A DNA stretch of 64,000 nt from assembly GCA_041398825.1 (NCBI GenBank), contig JAWKTX010000005.1, forward strand, positions 248,001 through 312,000, given 5' to 3'. The number at the start of each line of letters is the position of its first letter. Positions within the stretch are counted from its first letter, which is position 1. Shown here piece after piece: positions 33,340 to 42,790 of this stretch. The stretch comes from Planctomycetaceae bacterium (GTDB lineage Bacteria; Planctomycetota; Planctomycetia; Planctomycetales; Planctomycetaceae). The position numbers were made by a program, and so were the translations under genes. The notes beneath the pieces are model-generated. The model worked only from the letters and a program-made list of their open reading frames with translations, was not told where the DNA came from and did no database searches.

Positions 33340-35292
33340 TTATGGCAGCGCGTTGGGCGCCTCTGTTGGCGGAACACTGTCCAGATACATGCGCTGCCAG
33401 ATTTCAAGACACAGCAGATTCCAGAGTCGGTAGGCATGGTCGACCTGTCCACTGGTGTGTTCGCTGACAAGTTGGCGCACGGAATCCGGGTTCAGGAGGC
33501 CCCTTTGTAAACATCGATCGGACAGCAGGATGTCGTGAAGCAGATCCTTGAGTTCATTGCGGAACCAATGATCAATCGGTACGCCAAACCCCATCTTGCG
33601 GCGTGTCTGGATATCGGCAGGTATCAGGTCCGCAAATGTGTCCGTCAGCACCATTTTTCCGCGCTGGACGCTTTGTTTGACCTCGATGGGCATGGTTGCT
33701 GCCAGTTCGACCACCTTGTGGTCCAGCATGGGACTGCGAGCTTCCAGGCCGACCGCCATACTTGCGATGTCTACTTTTGTCAGGATGTCGCAGGGCAGAT
33801 AGGTGTGAAGATCGGTTGCGGTTGTTCTGGTGATAAAGTCGCGATTGGGATAACGACCGTAAGCGTCAAAGATGCATTCTGCAGGTTCCTGTTCATTCAG
33901 CAGATGCCTCATGTCTTCGCTGACCAGCCACTGCAGCCTTGCTGAATTGAAGATGGTGATCCAGTTCAGGTATCTTCGTTCGGGTTCCTGTCCCAGGGTT
34001 TCCAGCAGCCGTTTGAGTCGTCGACGAAAAGATTTCTGTTCGACGGATGTTGGGATGGCAGCGACCAGTCTGGAATTCCAGATGTGGCGCACCCACGACG
34101 GAAGTCGATCCGTAAGGCCTGCGATGCGCGCGGCCTTGTAACGATCGTAGCCGCAGAAGAGTTCGTCGCCCGCGTCTCCGGTCAGGGCGACGGTCACGTT
34201 TTCGCGAGTCATCTTTGACAGATACATGGTTGGAATTGACGAGCTGTCTCCAAATGGTTCGTCGTAGTGCCAGACCAGCCGCGGCAGCATCTCGATGGCG
34301 TCGGGCTCAACGACGGCTTCGTGATGATCTGTGCCGAGCATCTGGCTGGCCTGTCGCGCGTAGCTCCGTTCGTCGAAGGCGGCGATCGGAAAGCCGATGG
34401 AGAATGTCTGTACGGGACGATCCAGCTGTTTCTGCATCAGTCCGCAAATGACCGTCGAATCGATACCGCCGGAAAGGAATGCCCCCAGCGGTACGTCACT
34501 GCGTAAACGTAATCGGACAGCCTCGGTCAGTGTGTCGCGTAGTTCATCCTGCCAGTCGGCAATCTTTGCTCGATGCAGTTGTGGCTGATCGTACGGGGGT
34601 GACCAGTAGGTTTGCAGGTTCAGCTGGCCATCCTGGAGTACTCCGATGGTTGACGGCGGCAGCTTGTTGAATCCCTGAAGGATGCAGTGCGGATGCGGAA
34701 CATACTGAAGGGTAAGGAAACGCAGAACGGACATACGGTCCAGCTCGCGCGGCATATCCGGAATCTGTAGCAGCGATTTCAGTTCGCTGGCGAATGAAAG
34801 ACGGCCCGATTCGAGCCGATAGAAGAGCGGCTTTTGTCCGAGTCGATCGCGGACCAGTACCAGCCGCTGGTGTCGAGCATCCCAGATGGCGATGGCAAAC
34901 ATGCCTCTGAGATACTGCACAAAATCCAGGCCATATTCTTCGTACAGATGCACGATGACTTCTGTGTCTCCGTCCGTTCGAAACTGATGGCCTCTGGCAA
35001 TCAGATCGGGGCGAAGTTCCTGATAGTTGTAGATCTCGCCATTGAAGACAATTTGTATCTGGTCATCTTCGTTGCTGAGTGGCTGCGCACTGCCGGCCAC
35101 GTCAATGATGCTGAGCCGTCGATGTCCGAGCGCGACGCCCAGGCTGGGCGAGGCGGTATTGTCGGCTGGGCGGAAATAGTGGCCATCTGCGTCCGGTCCG
35201 CGGTGGCGAATGCTGTCGGTCATGCGCTGCAGAGTCTGCGCGCTGACCGCCCTTTCATTTTGCCACCAGATGGCCCCGGTAATTCCGCACAC
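33340..35292 (-). CDS. asnB: Asparagine synthase (glutamine-hydrolysing) type amidotransferase
   Basis: 650 residues. Catalytic Cys2 opens the class II glutamine amidotransferase domain (MCGITGAIWW, RHRGPDADG, GHRRLSIIDVAGSAQPLSNE, about residues 1-210). The asparagine synthetase domain follows with the PP-loop LGAFLSGGIDST. It lies 20 bases downstream of a glycosyltransferase on the same strand, so it probably amidates a sugar or peptide of an exported polysaccharide, as in exosortase-associated EPS loci, rather than making free Asn; this is inference from context. C-terminal VPPTEAPNALP is a short tail. Confidence 0.9.
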   Translation of the reverse strand: MCGITGAIWWQNERAVSAQTLQRMTDSIRHRGPDADGHYFRPADNTASPSLGVALGHRRLSIIDVAGSAQPLSNEDDQIQIVFNGEIYNYQELRPDLIARGHQFRTDGDTEVIVHLYEEYGLDFVQYLRGMFAIAIWDARHQRLVLVRDRLGQKPLFYRLESGRLSFASELKSLLQIPDMPRELDRMSVLRFLTLQYVPHPHCILQGFNKLPPSTIGVLQDGQLNLQTYWSPPYDQPQLHRAKIADWQDELRDTLTEAVRLRLRSDVPLGAFLSGGIDSTVICGLMQKQLDRPVQTFSIGFPIAAFDERSYARQASQMLGTDHHEAVVEPDAIEMLPRLVWHYDEPFGDSSSIPTMYLSKMTRENVTVALTGDAGDELFCGYDRYKAARIAGLTDRLPSWVRHIWNSRLVAAIPTSVEQKSFRRRLKRLLETLGQEPERRYLNWITIFNSARLQWLVSEDMRHLLNEQEPAECIFDAYGRYPNRDFITRTTATDLHTYLPCDILTKVDIASMAVGLEARSPMLDHKVVELAATMPIEVKQSVQRGKMVLTDTFADLIPADIQTRRKMGFGVPIDHWFRNELKDLLHDILLSDRCLQRGLLNPDSVRQLVSEHTSGQVDHAYRLWNLLCLEIWQRMYLDSVPPTEAPNALP

Positions 35293-35312
35293 GAGTTCGA
35301 GATTCCTGTCTA

Positions 35313-36419
35313 TCAGATGATGCCGGATTCATACAACTGGCAATGCCTGGCCACCATGTGTTCGACGCAATGAGATTCCGTAATTTTCTGTTGACCTGCA
35401 TCCGCCAGTTTTTCTGCCAGATTCATATCATCGAAGAGTCGCTTCATGGCCATGGTGAGATCGGCTGACTTGCCCACCGGGTAAAGCAGCCCCGTTGTTT
35501 CGTGTTGGATCAATTCCTGATTGGGGGCGATATCGCTGGCGACAACGGGCAGCCTCAGAGACATCGCTTCCATCAGGCTGTTCGACATGCCTTCAAATTC
35601 ACTGGGCAACACAAAAACGTCAAACGCTGCTGCCAGTTGGTACGCATCGGATCGATGACCCGCAAAGTGAATCAGGTGGCGACAATCCAGATTGATGGCA
35701 AGTTCTTCCAGCGCGACACGTTCCGGACCATCGCCAATGAGTACCAGTTTGCCATTCGTGATGGTCTGACGCAGCAACTGAAATGACCAGATCAGGTCCT
35801 GCAGGCGCTTTTGGCGGGCCAGCCGTCCCACGAATCCAACGACCCGATCGTCTGAACGGAGTCCGAGTGTTTGTCGGGCTTTTTGACGTTCCGCTGCAGG
35901 ATCAACGGGTTGCTTCGGGCGGGGCATTCCGTTTGGAATCACGGTGATGAAATTCACGGGCACGCCGATTGACATGTAGAAATCTGCAACCCCTCGGGAA
36001 TTCGCAGTCATCGCCCAGGTTCGGCCCAGCATCCATCGGTCAATCTTTAGTTGCCATGCGCTTTTCCACGAATCCACGCATCGCTCGCAGACAATCACTC
36101 TTGCCCGTGGCGGGCAAACTGCGGGCAGGCGAACATATGCATTGGCGGCGAACAGGTACGACTGAACGAAATCCGGGCAGAATTCTGCCAGCCCACGACG
36201 CAGGCGGATCCACGTGAGCAGATCGAAGCGAAATCGCTTCTCCAGCACTTCCACCTCGATACCGTGGTTTCTTAACTGGTCGGCATAATGACCGCCACGA
36301 TTCAGCGCGAAGACTTTGACGATATAACGATCGCGTGGCAGGCCGGTCGCAAGCAGAGTCAGCTGACGTTCTGCGCCGGATTGATCGAGCGTTGGAATCA
36401 CAAAGGCCACGCGAATCAC
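35313..36419 (-). CDS. Glycosyltransferase family 4 protein
   Basis: 368 residues of GT-B type. The N-terminal domain starts VAFVIPTLDQSGAERQLTLL. The C-terminal domain has VVGFVGRLARQKRLQDLIWS, VLIGDGPERVALEELA, and FVLPSEFEGMSNSLMEAMSL with the EGMSNxxxEA retaining-enzyme signature. It adds a sugar to a polysaccharide or lipid-linked acceptor in the cytoplasm. It immediately precedes the amidotransferase in the same direction. Confidence 0.92.
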   Translation of the reverse strand: MIRVAFVIPTLDQSGAERQLTLLATGLPRDRYIVKVFALNRGGHYADQLRNHGIEVEVLEKRFRFDLLTWIRLRRGLAEFCPDFVQSYLFAANAYVRLPAVCPPRARVIVCERCVDSWKSAWQLKIDRWMLGRTWAMTANSRGVADFYMSIGVPVNFITVIPNGMPRPKQPVDPAAERQKARQTLGLRSDDRVVGFVGRLARQKRLQDLIWSFQLLRQTITNGKLVLIGDGPERVALEELAINLDCRHLIHFAGHRSDAYQLAAAFDVFVLPSEFEGMSNSLMEAMSLRLPVVASDIAPNQELIQHETTGLLYPVGKSADLTMAMKRLFDDMNLAEKLADAGQQKITESHCVEHMVARHCQLYESGII

Positions 36420-36472
36420 AGATCACTCAACCCCGCTAATGAGAGTGCCGGGCCATGGTGGCCACGCGTAAA

Positions 36473-37306
36473 CTAACCGGCGAAGTATTCGACGGCGTTT
36501 CGGAACATGCGAATGCCATCACCCTCACCTCTCAGGTTTAATCGTGTCCATTGGGGGTGCTGCGTCGCGAACAAAAATCGTTCGGGGTGCGGCATTAATC
36601 CCAGCACTCGACCGGTGGAGTCACTTAGTCCGGCGATGTTGGCCAGAGAGCCATTGGGGTTGAAGGGTTCGGGCAGAATCCCGATGTCCGTTGGATCGCC
36701 CGATGCTTCTGCCAGGGTGGTCGCTTCCGGTGACCAGTAACACAGGGCAATCGACTGTTGATCGCGGAGTGTCTGCAGCAGCTCTGGTTTTTTCAGAGCA
36801 ATGCGACCTTCTGCGTGTGCCATTGGAACGTCAAATTCGTCAATGCCTTTCAGGAAAACGCTGTTGCTGCTGGTAACTTTCAATCGTACCCACCTGTCGG
36901 TGTATCGGCCGTTCTGGTTCCATGCCAGCGTGACCTGATCTTCCCAGTTCTTCTCTGAGGTATCTTCGATGCCGCGTCGCATGATCAGCCCGGCTTTCAG
37001 AATCGTTTGAAAACCGTTGCAGATTCCCAGCACCAGTTTGTCGGCGGTCAGGAATTCTCTCATGGCGTCATTCAGCTGCCCGCGTAGCTGGCGAGAAAAA
37101 ATAACGCCCGCGCCGAGGTCATCGCCGTAGCTGAATCCACCAGGCACGCACAGAATCTGGAATTCCGATAGCCGTCCCGGATTTTCCAGCAGACGAAACA
37201 GGTGAACTCGTTCTGCTTCCGCTCCAGCCAGCTCAAAGGCGTGTGCCGTTTCGATATCGCAGTTGGTACCAGGAGCACGCAGTACGCAAACTCGGGGAGC
37301 AGCCAT
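36473..37306 (-). CDS. purQ: Phosphoribosylformylglycinamidine synthase glutaminase subunit PurQ
   Basis: 277 residues. Class I glutamine amidotransferase: VCVLRAPGTNCDIETAHAFE at the N-terminus, VPGGFSYGDDLGAGVIF, LGICNGFQTILKAGL with the nucleophile Cys, and C-terminal LMPHPERF with the catalytic His and Glu. It supplies ammonia for FGAM formation, step 4 of purine synthesis. The partner purL is not in the window. Confidence 0.95.
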   Translation of the reverse strand: MAAPRVCVLRAPGTNCDIETAHAFELAGAEAERVHLFRLLENPGRLSEFQILCVPGGFSYGDDLGAGVIFSRQLRGQLNDAMREFLTADKLVLGICNGFQTILKAGLIMRRGIEDTSEKNWEDQVTLAWNQNGRYTDRWVRLKVTSSNSVFLKGIDEFDVPMAHAEGRIALKKPELLQTLRDQQSIALCYWSPEATTLAEASGDPTDIGILPEPFNPNGSLANIAGLSDSTGRVLGLMPHPERFLFATQHPQWTRLNLRGEGDGIRMFRNAVEYFAG

Positions 37307-37498
37307 GAGTAAAATTCAAACCCGGAAATCTGCCCAAAGGCAGCAGGAAAGGAGGATTGCCATCGGTTGTTCCGGGCCACCCCGGCGACGCACCGCAAGT
37401 TTTAGCAGGCCCAACAGCCTCTTTCATCCACCACCGCAGACTTCTGCCACTTTCCCCACGGACCGTAAGCGGGGGAACAGGTGTCCGGATGCTTAAAA

Positions 37499-38419
37499 TT
37501 ACCTCACCAGAGCAAAGTTCTCTGCATGGAATTGGATGATTCGTGCGGCCTGTCGCGAGTAGATTTCCATTGCGCTGTGCGGGACGCCTTCCACGATCAG
37601 TCGTTCGTAGGGGATGCCCAGCGAATCCAGAAACTGCATGTATTCGAGGTTGTTTTGATAGTTGAAACCTTTGGTTCCGACGTGAATCAGAATCTTCAGT
37701 GGTGGTTGTTTGGTCCTGGCGTACTGTCGTGCCAGGTCATAGGTGTTGTCGCCCGGCTGAAAGATCAGTTCGTCCGATTCTCGACCGTTGTCTTCGGAAA
37801 TTCGTTTCTCGGTCGAATGCCCGGCCCCACCCGGTGCGGCTGAGCAAAACAGTTCCGGGTAACGAAACATCAAACGGGTGGTTCCCCGACCGCCTTGCGA
37901 GAACCCCTCAATTCCCCGACCTTCACGTGAAGCCACGGTTCGGTAGGTGGCGTCGACGTGCGGAATCAGCTCCTTAATGAAGACATCCGCCCCCATGGCA
38001 TTTTTGCGATCCGGCATGTTGTAATGGCTGACCGGGCCGCCATTCACGAACACATAGATCATCGGTGGCACAGCCCCATCAGCCATCAAGGGATGAATCT
38101 TTTCAACGAGCCTGACGCTCTTGAGTTCGCTTCCCGGCCGTCCTCCGTGCAGGTAATACACGACAGGGAATCGTTTTTCCGGGGACGACTCATAGGCTGG
38201 CGGAAGATAGATGCAGTATCCAACATCGATCCCCATCGATGGGCTCCTGAACGTGGCGTGTTTGGTGGAGGGGAGCGCCTGTCGAAGTGGGTTGACCCAT
38301 CGAAATGTCGCCTGAGCCGCCTTCTTTTGCTGAGCGAATGTGCGATGCTGCCCGGCCCAGAAAAGAAGTGCCAGCAGGACCAGCAGTTTGCGTTGTGCCA
38401 TCAGCATATTGAGGCCCAT
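37499..38419 (-). CDS. Secreted alpha/beta-hydrolase esterase (esterase D / ferulic-acid-esterase-like)
   Basis: 306 residues from the ATG at 38419 with AAGGAAAG upstream; the frame extends to 38740 but this start opens a signal peptide (KLLVLLALLFWAGQHRTFA). YCIYLPPAYESSPEKRFPVV, YYLHGGRPGSE and IEGFSQGGRGTTRLMF with nucleophile Ser in GFSQGG follow, and a C-terminal His (GVPHSAMEIY). The fold is that of the Esterase_D/YieL group acting on esterified carbohydrates. Confidence 0.8.
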   Translation of the reverse strand: MGLNMLMAQRKLLVLLALLFWAGQHRTFAQQKKAAQATFRWVNPLRQALPSTKHATFRSPSMGIDVGYCIYLPPAYESSPEKRFPVVYYLHGGRPGSELKSVRLVEKIHPLMADGAVPPMIYVFVNGGPVSHYNMPDRKNAMGADVFIKELIPHVDATYRTVASREGRGIEGFSQGGRGTTRLMFRYPELFCSAAPGGAGHSTEKRISEDNGRESDELIFQPGDNTYDLARQYARTKQPPLKILIHVGTKGFNYQNNLEYMQFLDSLGIPYERLIVEGVPHSAMEIYSRQAARIIQFHAENFALVR

Positions 38420-38632
38420 GGTGAATCTTTCCTTGTGAGTACTGGGTTGGGTATTGTCACAGAGACGACGCGCAGGCGGTCGTTTTGGCAGGCGTTTCGG
38501 ATGTTGTGGGTCCAGCTCCAATCCTGACGAATCTTGTGGATAGATTATTGGCAACAGGCTTTTGCCCGTGATAGTGTTCCGATCACTGAACCCGTCGATT
38601 TGTGGACCGATGAATTTGAGGCCTTTCGAGCT

Positions 38633-38676
38633 CGTGGTCTGCAGTGTTCGTGGTCTGCAGTGTTCAAGGTCTGCAG
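38633..38676. repeat. 16-bp tandem repeat before the PepSY-TM gene
   Basis: CGTGGTCTGCAGTGTT occurs twice head to tail (38633-38648 and 38649-38664), followed by a third partial unit CAAGGTCTGCAG. It lies in the divergent intergenic region. Confidence 0.85.
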
Positions 38677-38715
38677 ATTGTGCGAATAACCCGGCCCATT
38701 GGAAGTGAATCTCGA

Positions 38716-39714
38716 ATGAACGAACCAACTCCATCTCCAACGGCTCTGCATTCCACGGTTTCGGCGACTGGCTCCGCGGGCACTTCCGGCTTCGTCGAAA
38801 GTCCGGCGTTGGTGCGTGGCCGCAGATGGTCGACGTCCATTGGAATTCTGATCCGAAGGATCCATCTTTATTCAGGGCTGTTTCTGGTGCCCTGGGTGGT
38901 TCTCTACGGCATCACCGGAGCGATGTTCAATCACGTGGGGTTGTTTCCGCGGGTTCAGATTCGGGAAGTGGATGGCGATGTCGTCGCGAAGACCCAGCTG
39001 AGCACTTTTCCGTCGGCTCAGGAACTGGCTGATCGGGTCATCGAAACACTTCAGAAAGACCTGCCGGACCACAGAATCGAACTTACCGATCAGAGTCGCG
39101 CGGAATTTACGGGCGACTTGATGTTCGCGATAAAGAGCGATGAAGGCCAGCATGTCGTTCATATGGATCCGGTCAGTCGGGATTCCTGGATCGGCCTTCA
39201 ACCGCCGAATGAGGAAGAGCCCGAGGCATTGTTGCCGGGGAAGAAGACGATTCGGCTGCCGGACGATCCTCACAATACGGCTCGAGCAGCAGCGGCGGAA
39301 ATCTTTCGGCAGTCCGGATTACAGGCTGACAATGTGCAACCGCTGGGCTGGACGAAGCTGAATTTTCTGGCCAGTGTGGATGGCGAGCCAGCTCGAGTGA
39401 CCTATGTACTGAAGGATGGTCACGTCGATGTCGATCGATTTACAGGTGAAGATGGCATGCCTTTGCGCCAGTTCCTGCTTCGGATGCACACATCGCATGG
39501 GCAGCCGCCCTACTGGAATGGTCGTATGTTCTGGTCGCTGATCGTGGATACGATGGCAATTGCCATGGTGACATGGGCGGTCAGCGGCATTTATATGTGG
39601 TGGCAGATCAAACGCACACGCTTGATCGGTGCCGGCATCATTGTGCTCAGCCTTCTGGTGGCGGCTGGTCTTTGGTTCAGTCTGCAGAACTTTTACGCGA
39701 CGACTCGGCTTTGA
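38716..39714 (+). CDS. PepSY-associated membrane protein
   Basis: 332 residues from the ATG at 38716. A membrane helix (LYSGLFLVPWVVLYGITGAM) after the motif RRIHLYSG is followed by a ~200-residue soluble region with PepSY-like features, then RQFLLRMHTSHG, WSLIVDTMAIAMVTWAVSGI and IKRTRLIGAGIIVLSLLVAA. PepSY_TM proteins are often linked to iron-siderophore reduction or envelope functions; the role here is unknown. The start is preceded by GTGAATCTCGA, a weak site. Confidence 0.7.
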   Translation: MNEPTPSPTALHSTVSATGSAGTSGFVESPALVRGRRWSTSIGILIRRIHLYSGLFLVPWVVLYGITGAMFNHVGLFPRVQIREVDGDVVAKTQLSTFPSAQELADRVIETLQKDLPDHRIELTDQSRAEFTGDLMFAIKSDEGQHVVHMDPVSRDSWIGLQPPNEEEPEALLPGKKTIRLPDDPHNTARAAAAEIFRQSGLQADNVQPLGWTKLNFLASVDGEPARVTYVLKDGHVDVDRFTGEDGMPLRQFLLRMHTSHGQPPYWNGRMFWSLIVDTMAIAMVTWAVSGIYMWWQIKRTRLIGAGIIVLSLLVAAGLWFSLQNFYATTRL

Positions 39715-39742
39715 GTTCAGACAGTGGCTTTGAGTTCAGACA
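39708..39742. repeat. 17-bp tandem duplication at the end of the PepSY-TM gene
   Basis: GGCTTTGAGTTCAGACA at 39708-39724 is repeated one base later at 39726-39742. The first copy contains the stop codon of the preceding gene. Confidence 0.85.
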
Positions 39743-40020
39743 TCGCAGTGGTACGTTGCTGCGATTCCGGCCGTGTCAGACAATGACAGGCAGATAATGC
39801 CGAATCCGCTTCCGAAAGGACTTTTGTCAGATGCGCTGCAGCAGGAAAAGTCCGAACTCCACTTAAGTCGAACGGGCCTGGCAGGCATACTCTGAACGCC
39901 TGCCTCAAGTGCCCCGGCGACCGTTTGTTGGCGGACTTGCAGGCGACCAATTCGTTCAGGCGATGGAAGTCCCGGACGATTCGTTCGATTGCCTATTCGA
40001 TTCACGGAAGGATCGCACAG
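39743..40020. other. Gap before the secreted-protein gene
   Basis: Nothing recognisable apart from the duplication at its left edge. The frame of the following gene is open back to 39925, but the signal peptide begins at 40021. Confidence 0.4.
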
Positions 40021-41109
40021 ATGTTTTGCTTCCGCAGATGGATTTGTTCGGTGGTGATTCTTGCAGCTTGCGCTTCTTCAGCGTTTGCCGAAATCGAAGC
40101 CGTCAAAGGAAAACGTTACACGCTTTCTCGTCAGCATGGCCCATGGATGATCATGGTGGCAAGTCTGAGAGATGTTGAGGACGAGGACCGTCGTCTGAAG
40201 TCTGGAATGACTGCCTGGGAAGCTGCCGATGAACTGGTTTTTGAGCTTCGGAAGAAGGGGATTCCGGCCTACACGTTTTCGGTAGAACGCAAGGTGGAAG
40301 ACCTGTCGAAGGAGACCGGAATCACTGGTTTCGAACACAGACGCATTGTCGCGCAGCAGGGATACATTTCTGTTCTGGCCTGCAATTTCAAGAGTAACCA
40401 GGACGAGAAGATCGATGTGGTTCTGGACTATCTGAAGAACAAATTCCGTCCCCAGTTTCTGATGGATGAAGCCAATGGCGGACTGTTTGCGAAGACTCCC
40501 GGTCGGCCGGGTCCGTTGAAGCCATGGGTCACTGTCAATCCGCTGCTCTCGCCTGCCGAGGTGAAGGAGCGCACGATCAGTCTGGAAGATCAGAAACTGA
40601 TTCTCTCGCTGAATTCGGACAGCGACTATTCGCTGCTGAAGAATCGTGGCAAATACACGCTGGTCCTTGCTACGTTTTCCGGAAACATGATCACCCAGCT
40701 GGGGGGCAAGGCGGATTCAAAGAGCATGTTGCGATTTGGAAGCAGCTTTGGATCGAATCTGGACGAATCGGCAAAAGAAGCGTGGGCAATGACCGAAGGT
40801 CTGCGTCATGCGAAATCAGCGGGCTATGACCAGGACTACGAAGCCTGGCTCTACCACGATCGAAACAGGTCCTATGTTACGATCGGGGAATTCAACAGTC
40901 TCAACGATCCTCGCATTCAAACCCTTGCGACGCAGTTCAGGGCAAAGCTGCGTCGCAATCCGGCGACTGGCGAAGAAGAGATGATGCCTGAGGTCTTCTC
41001 CCTGCCACGGAACGCCAGAAAAGTCGGCAACGAACTGAAGTACGATCGGTGGTGGATGTTCGACGGCGAGCCAAAATTGATGGAAGTCCCGCGAATCTCG
41101 CGAAAGTAG
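40021..41109 (+). CDS. Secreted protein of unknown function
   Basis: 362 residues from the ATG at 40021, which opens a signal peptide (MFCFRRWICSVVILAACASS, cleaved near AFA). The mature part has two SPOR-like halves: GPWMIMVASLRDVEDED...ADELVFELRKKGIPAYTFSV and later YTLVLATFSGNMI...AWAMTEGLRHAKSAGYD with YEAWLYHDRNRSYVTIGEFN. SPOR domains bind denuded peptidoglycan, but the match is by pattern only. A terminator-like hairpin follows at 41139-41164. Confidence 0.6.
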   Translation: MFCFRRWICSVVILAACASSAFAEIEAVKGKRYTLSRQHGPWMIMVASLRDVEDEDRRLKSGMTAWEAADELVFELRKKGIPAYTFSVERKVEDLSKETGITGFEHRRIVAQQGYISVLACNFKSNQDEKIDVVLDYLKNKFRPQFLMDEANGGLFAKTPGRPGPLKPWVTVNPLLSPAEVKERTISLEDQKLILSLNSDSDYSLLKNRGKYTLVLATFSGNMITQLGGKADSKSMLRFGSSFGSNLDESAKEAWAMTEGLRHAKSAGYDQDYEAWLYHDRNRSYVTIGEFNSLNDPRIQTLATQFRAKLRRNPATGEEEMMPEVFSLPRNARKVGNELKYDRWWMFDGEPKLMEVPRISRK

Positions 41110-41138
41110 CGTTTCCTGCCCGGAATGATCAGAATAGC

Positions 41139-41164
41139 AGAGCCCGACATCCCTGTCGGGCTCT
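41139..41164 (+). terminator. Terminator-like hairpin
   Basis: AGAGCCCGACA and TGTCGGGCTCT form a perfect 11-bp stem with loop TCCC, 29 bases after the stop of the preceding gene. There is no long T-run afterwards (CTGTGTTT). Confidence 0.75.
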
Positions 41165-41205
41165 CTGTGTTTCGGCCCCCCTTCCTTCAGAAGGAAACGT
41201 CTGGT

Positions 41206-42786
41206 ATGAACGCTCCGTCATTGCTTCGAACAGCATCCATCCTGATCGTCTCGCTGCTGCTGCCAGCCATGGTTTACGGGCAGTCGACAGCGTTGTCGCT
41301 GAATTGCCGATCGCGACATGAAACGGAAGCTGGTTCAGGACGCTGGCATTCGGTTGTGAAGCCGGTTGAATGGAAGAGCAGCGAAACGGCGATTGTTGTG
41401 TGCGATATGTGGGACAAACACTGGTGTCCGAATGCGACTGCGCGCGTTGCAGAAATGGCCCCTCGGATGAACGTCGTATTGAAAGAGGCGCGTCGTCGGG
41501 GTGTTCTGATTATTCACTGTCCCAGTGATACGATGGACTACTACAAGGATTACCCTCAAAGAGAACTTGCCCGGTCAGCTCCGGTTGTCGAGACAAAGAT
41601 TCCGCTGGAACGCTGGTGTCATCTGGATTCGGAACGCGAAGGCCCAAAGCTGCCGATCGATGATTCGGATGGTGGCTGTGATTGCGAGGGACCAGTCAAA
41701 TCGTATCGAGCGTGGAGTCGACAGCATCCTGCAATCGAGATCGCGGATCAGGATGCCATCACCGACAGCGCGGAAGCCTGGTACCTGATGAAACAACGCG
41801 GCATCACCAATGTCATTGTGATGGGTGTTCACACCAACATGTGCGTCCTGGGTCGTCCATTTTCTATCCGGCAGATGGTTAATCAGGGACAAAACGTTGT
41901 TCTGATGCGGGACATGACTGACACCATGTATAACCCGGCTCAAGCGCCGTTCGTCAGCCACTTTACGGGCAACGATCTGGTGACGGAGCACATTGAACAA
42001 TACTGGTGCCCTTCCGTGACCAGCGCAGACATCACAGGCGAAGAGCCATTTCGTTTTTCCGGGGACAAACGTCCGCATCTGGTAATTGTGACATCAGAAC
42101 CAGAATACAAGACAGAGATTTCTTTGCCGAAATTCGCGCGCGAGCACCTTGGGAAAGATTTTCGGGTCAGCATCGTTTATGGAGATGCGAAGGTTGCCGA
42201 CAGTCTGCCTGGCATAGAAGTGATTCAGTCGGCGGATCTGCTTTTCCTCAGTGTTCGTCGTCGAACTCCGCCGGCAGAACAACTACAGGTCATTCGGGAT
42301 TACATTGCTGCCGGCAAGCCTGTGATGGGAATCCGCACAGCCAACCACGCGTTTTGTCTTCGCAACAAACCCGCTCCGGAAGGTTTGGCTGACTGGCCGG
42401 AATTTGATCGGGATGTGATCGGCGGCAGTTATACGAATCACTGGGGGAATGGTCCGAAGACCGTGGTCAGCGTCAGCAGCCGTGACGTTGCGATGCACCC
42501 GATCCTGAAGGGGCTCGCACCGGAACAATTTATTGGCCACGGTTCGCTTTACAAGGTCGCTCCGCTTCAGCCAACAGCCACCGCGCTTTTGAGCGGAGCT
42601 ATTCCTGAGGCACCGCCGGAACCAATCGCATTTGTGAATCAGAGATCGGACGGTGGTCTGACGTTCTATACATCGCTTGGCCATATTGAAGACTTCGAAC
42701 AACCGGAATTCAACCAGTTGCTGCTGAACGCTGCCCGCTGGCTGGTGAAGGAATCTTCAGAGAAGAATTCCACGAATGCAAAGTGA
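41206..42786 (+). CDS. Secreted isochorismatase-like / ThuA-like two-domain protein
   Basis: 526 residues from the ATG at 41206 with AAGGAAA upstream. Signal peptide LLRTASILIVSLLLPAMVYG. Residues about 50-290 are isochorismatase-like: AIVVCDMWDKHW with the catalytic Asp and GVHTNMCVLGRPFSIRQM with the Cys. Residues about 305-515 are ThuA-like: HLVIVTSEPEYKTE, LLFLSVRRRTPPAEQL, GSYTNHWGNG and a C-terminal GGLTFYTSLGHIEDF. The fusion is a planctomycete-type arrangement; the substrate is unknown. The stop overlaps or abuts the next gene. Confidence 0.85.
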   Translation: MNAPSLLRTASILIVSLLLPAMVYGQSTALSLNCRSRHETEAGSGRWHSVVKPVEWKSSETAIVVCDMWDKHWCPNATARVAEMAPRMNVVLKEARRRGVLIIHCPSDTMDYYKDYPQRELARSAPVVETKIPLERWCHLDSEREGPKLPIDDSDGGCDCEGPVKSYRAWSRQHPAIEIADQDAITDSAEAWYLMKQRGITNVIVMGVHTNMCVLGRPFSIRQMVNQGQNVVLMRDMTDTMYNPAQAPFVSHFTGNDLVTEHIEQYWCPSVTSADITGEEPFRFSGDKRPHLVIVTSEPEYKTEISLPKFAREHLGKDFRVSIVYGDAKVADSLPGIEVIQSADLLFLSVRRRTPPAEQLQVIRDYIAAGKPVMGIRTANHAFCLRNKPAPEGLADWPEFDRDVIGGSYTNHWGNGPKTVVSVSSRDVAMHPILKGLAPEQFIGHGSLYKVAPLQPTATALLSGAIPEAPPEPIAFVNQRSDGGLTFYTSLGHIEDFEQPEFNQLLLNAARWLVKESSEKNSTNAK

Positions 42787-42790
42787 TCTG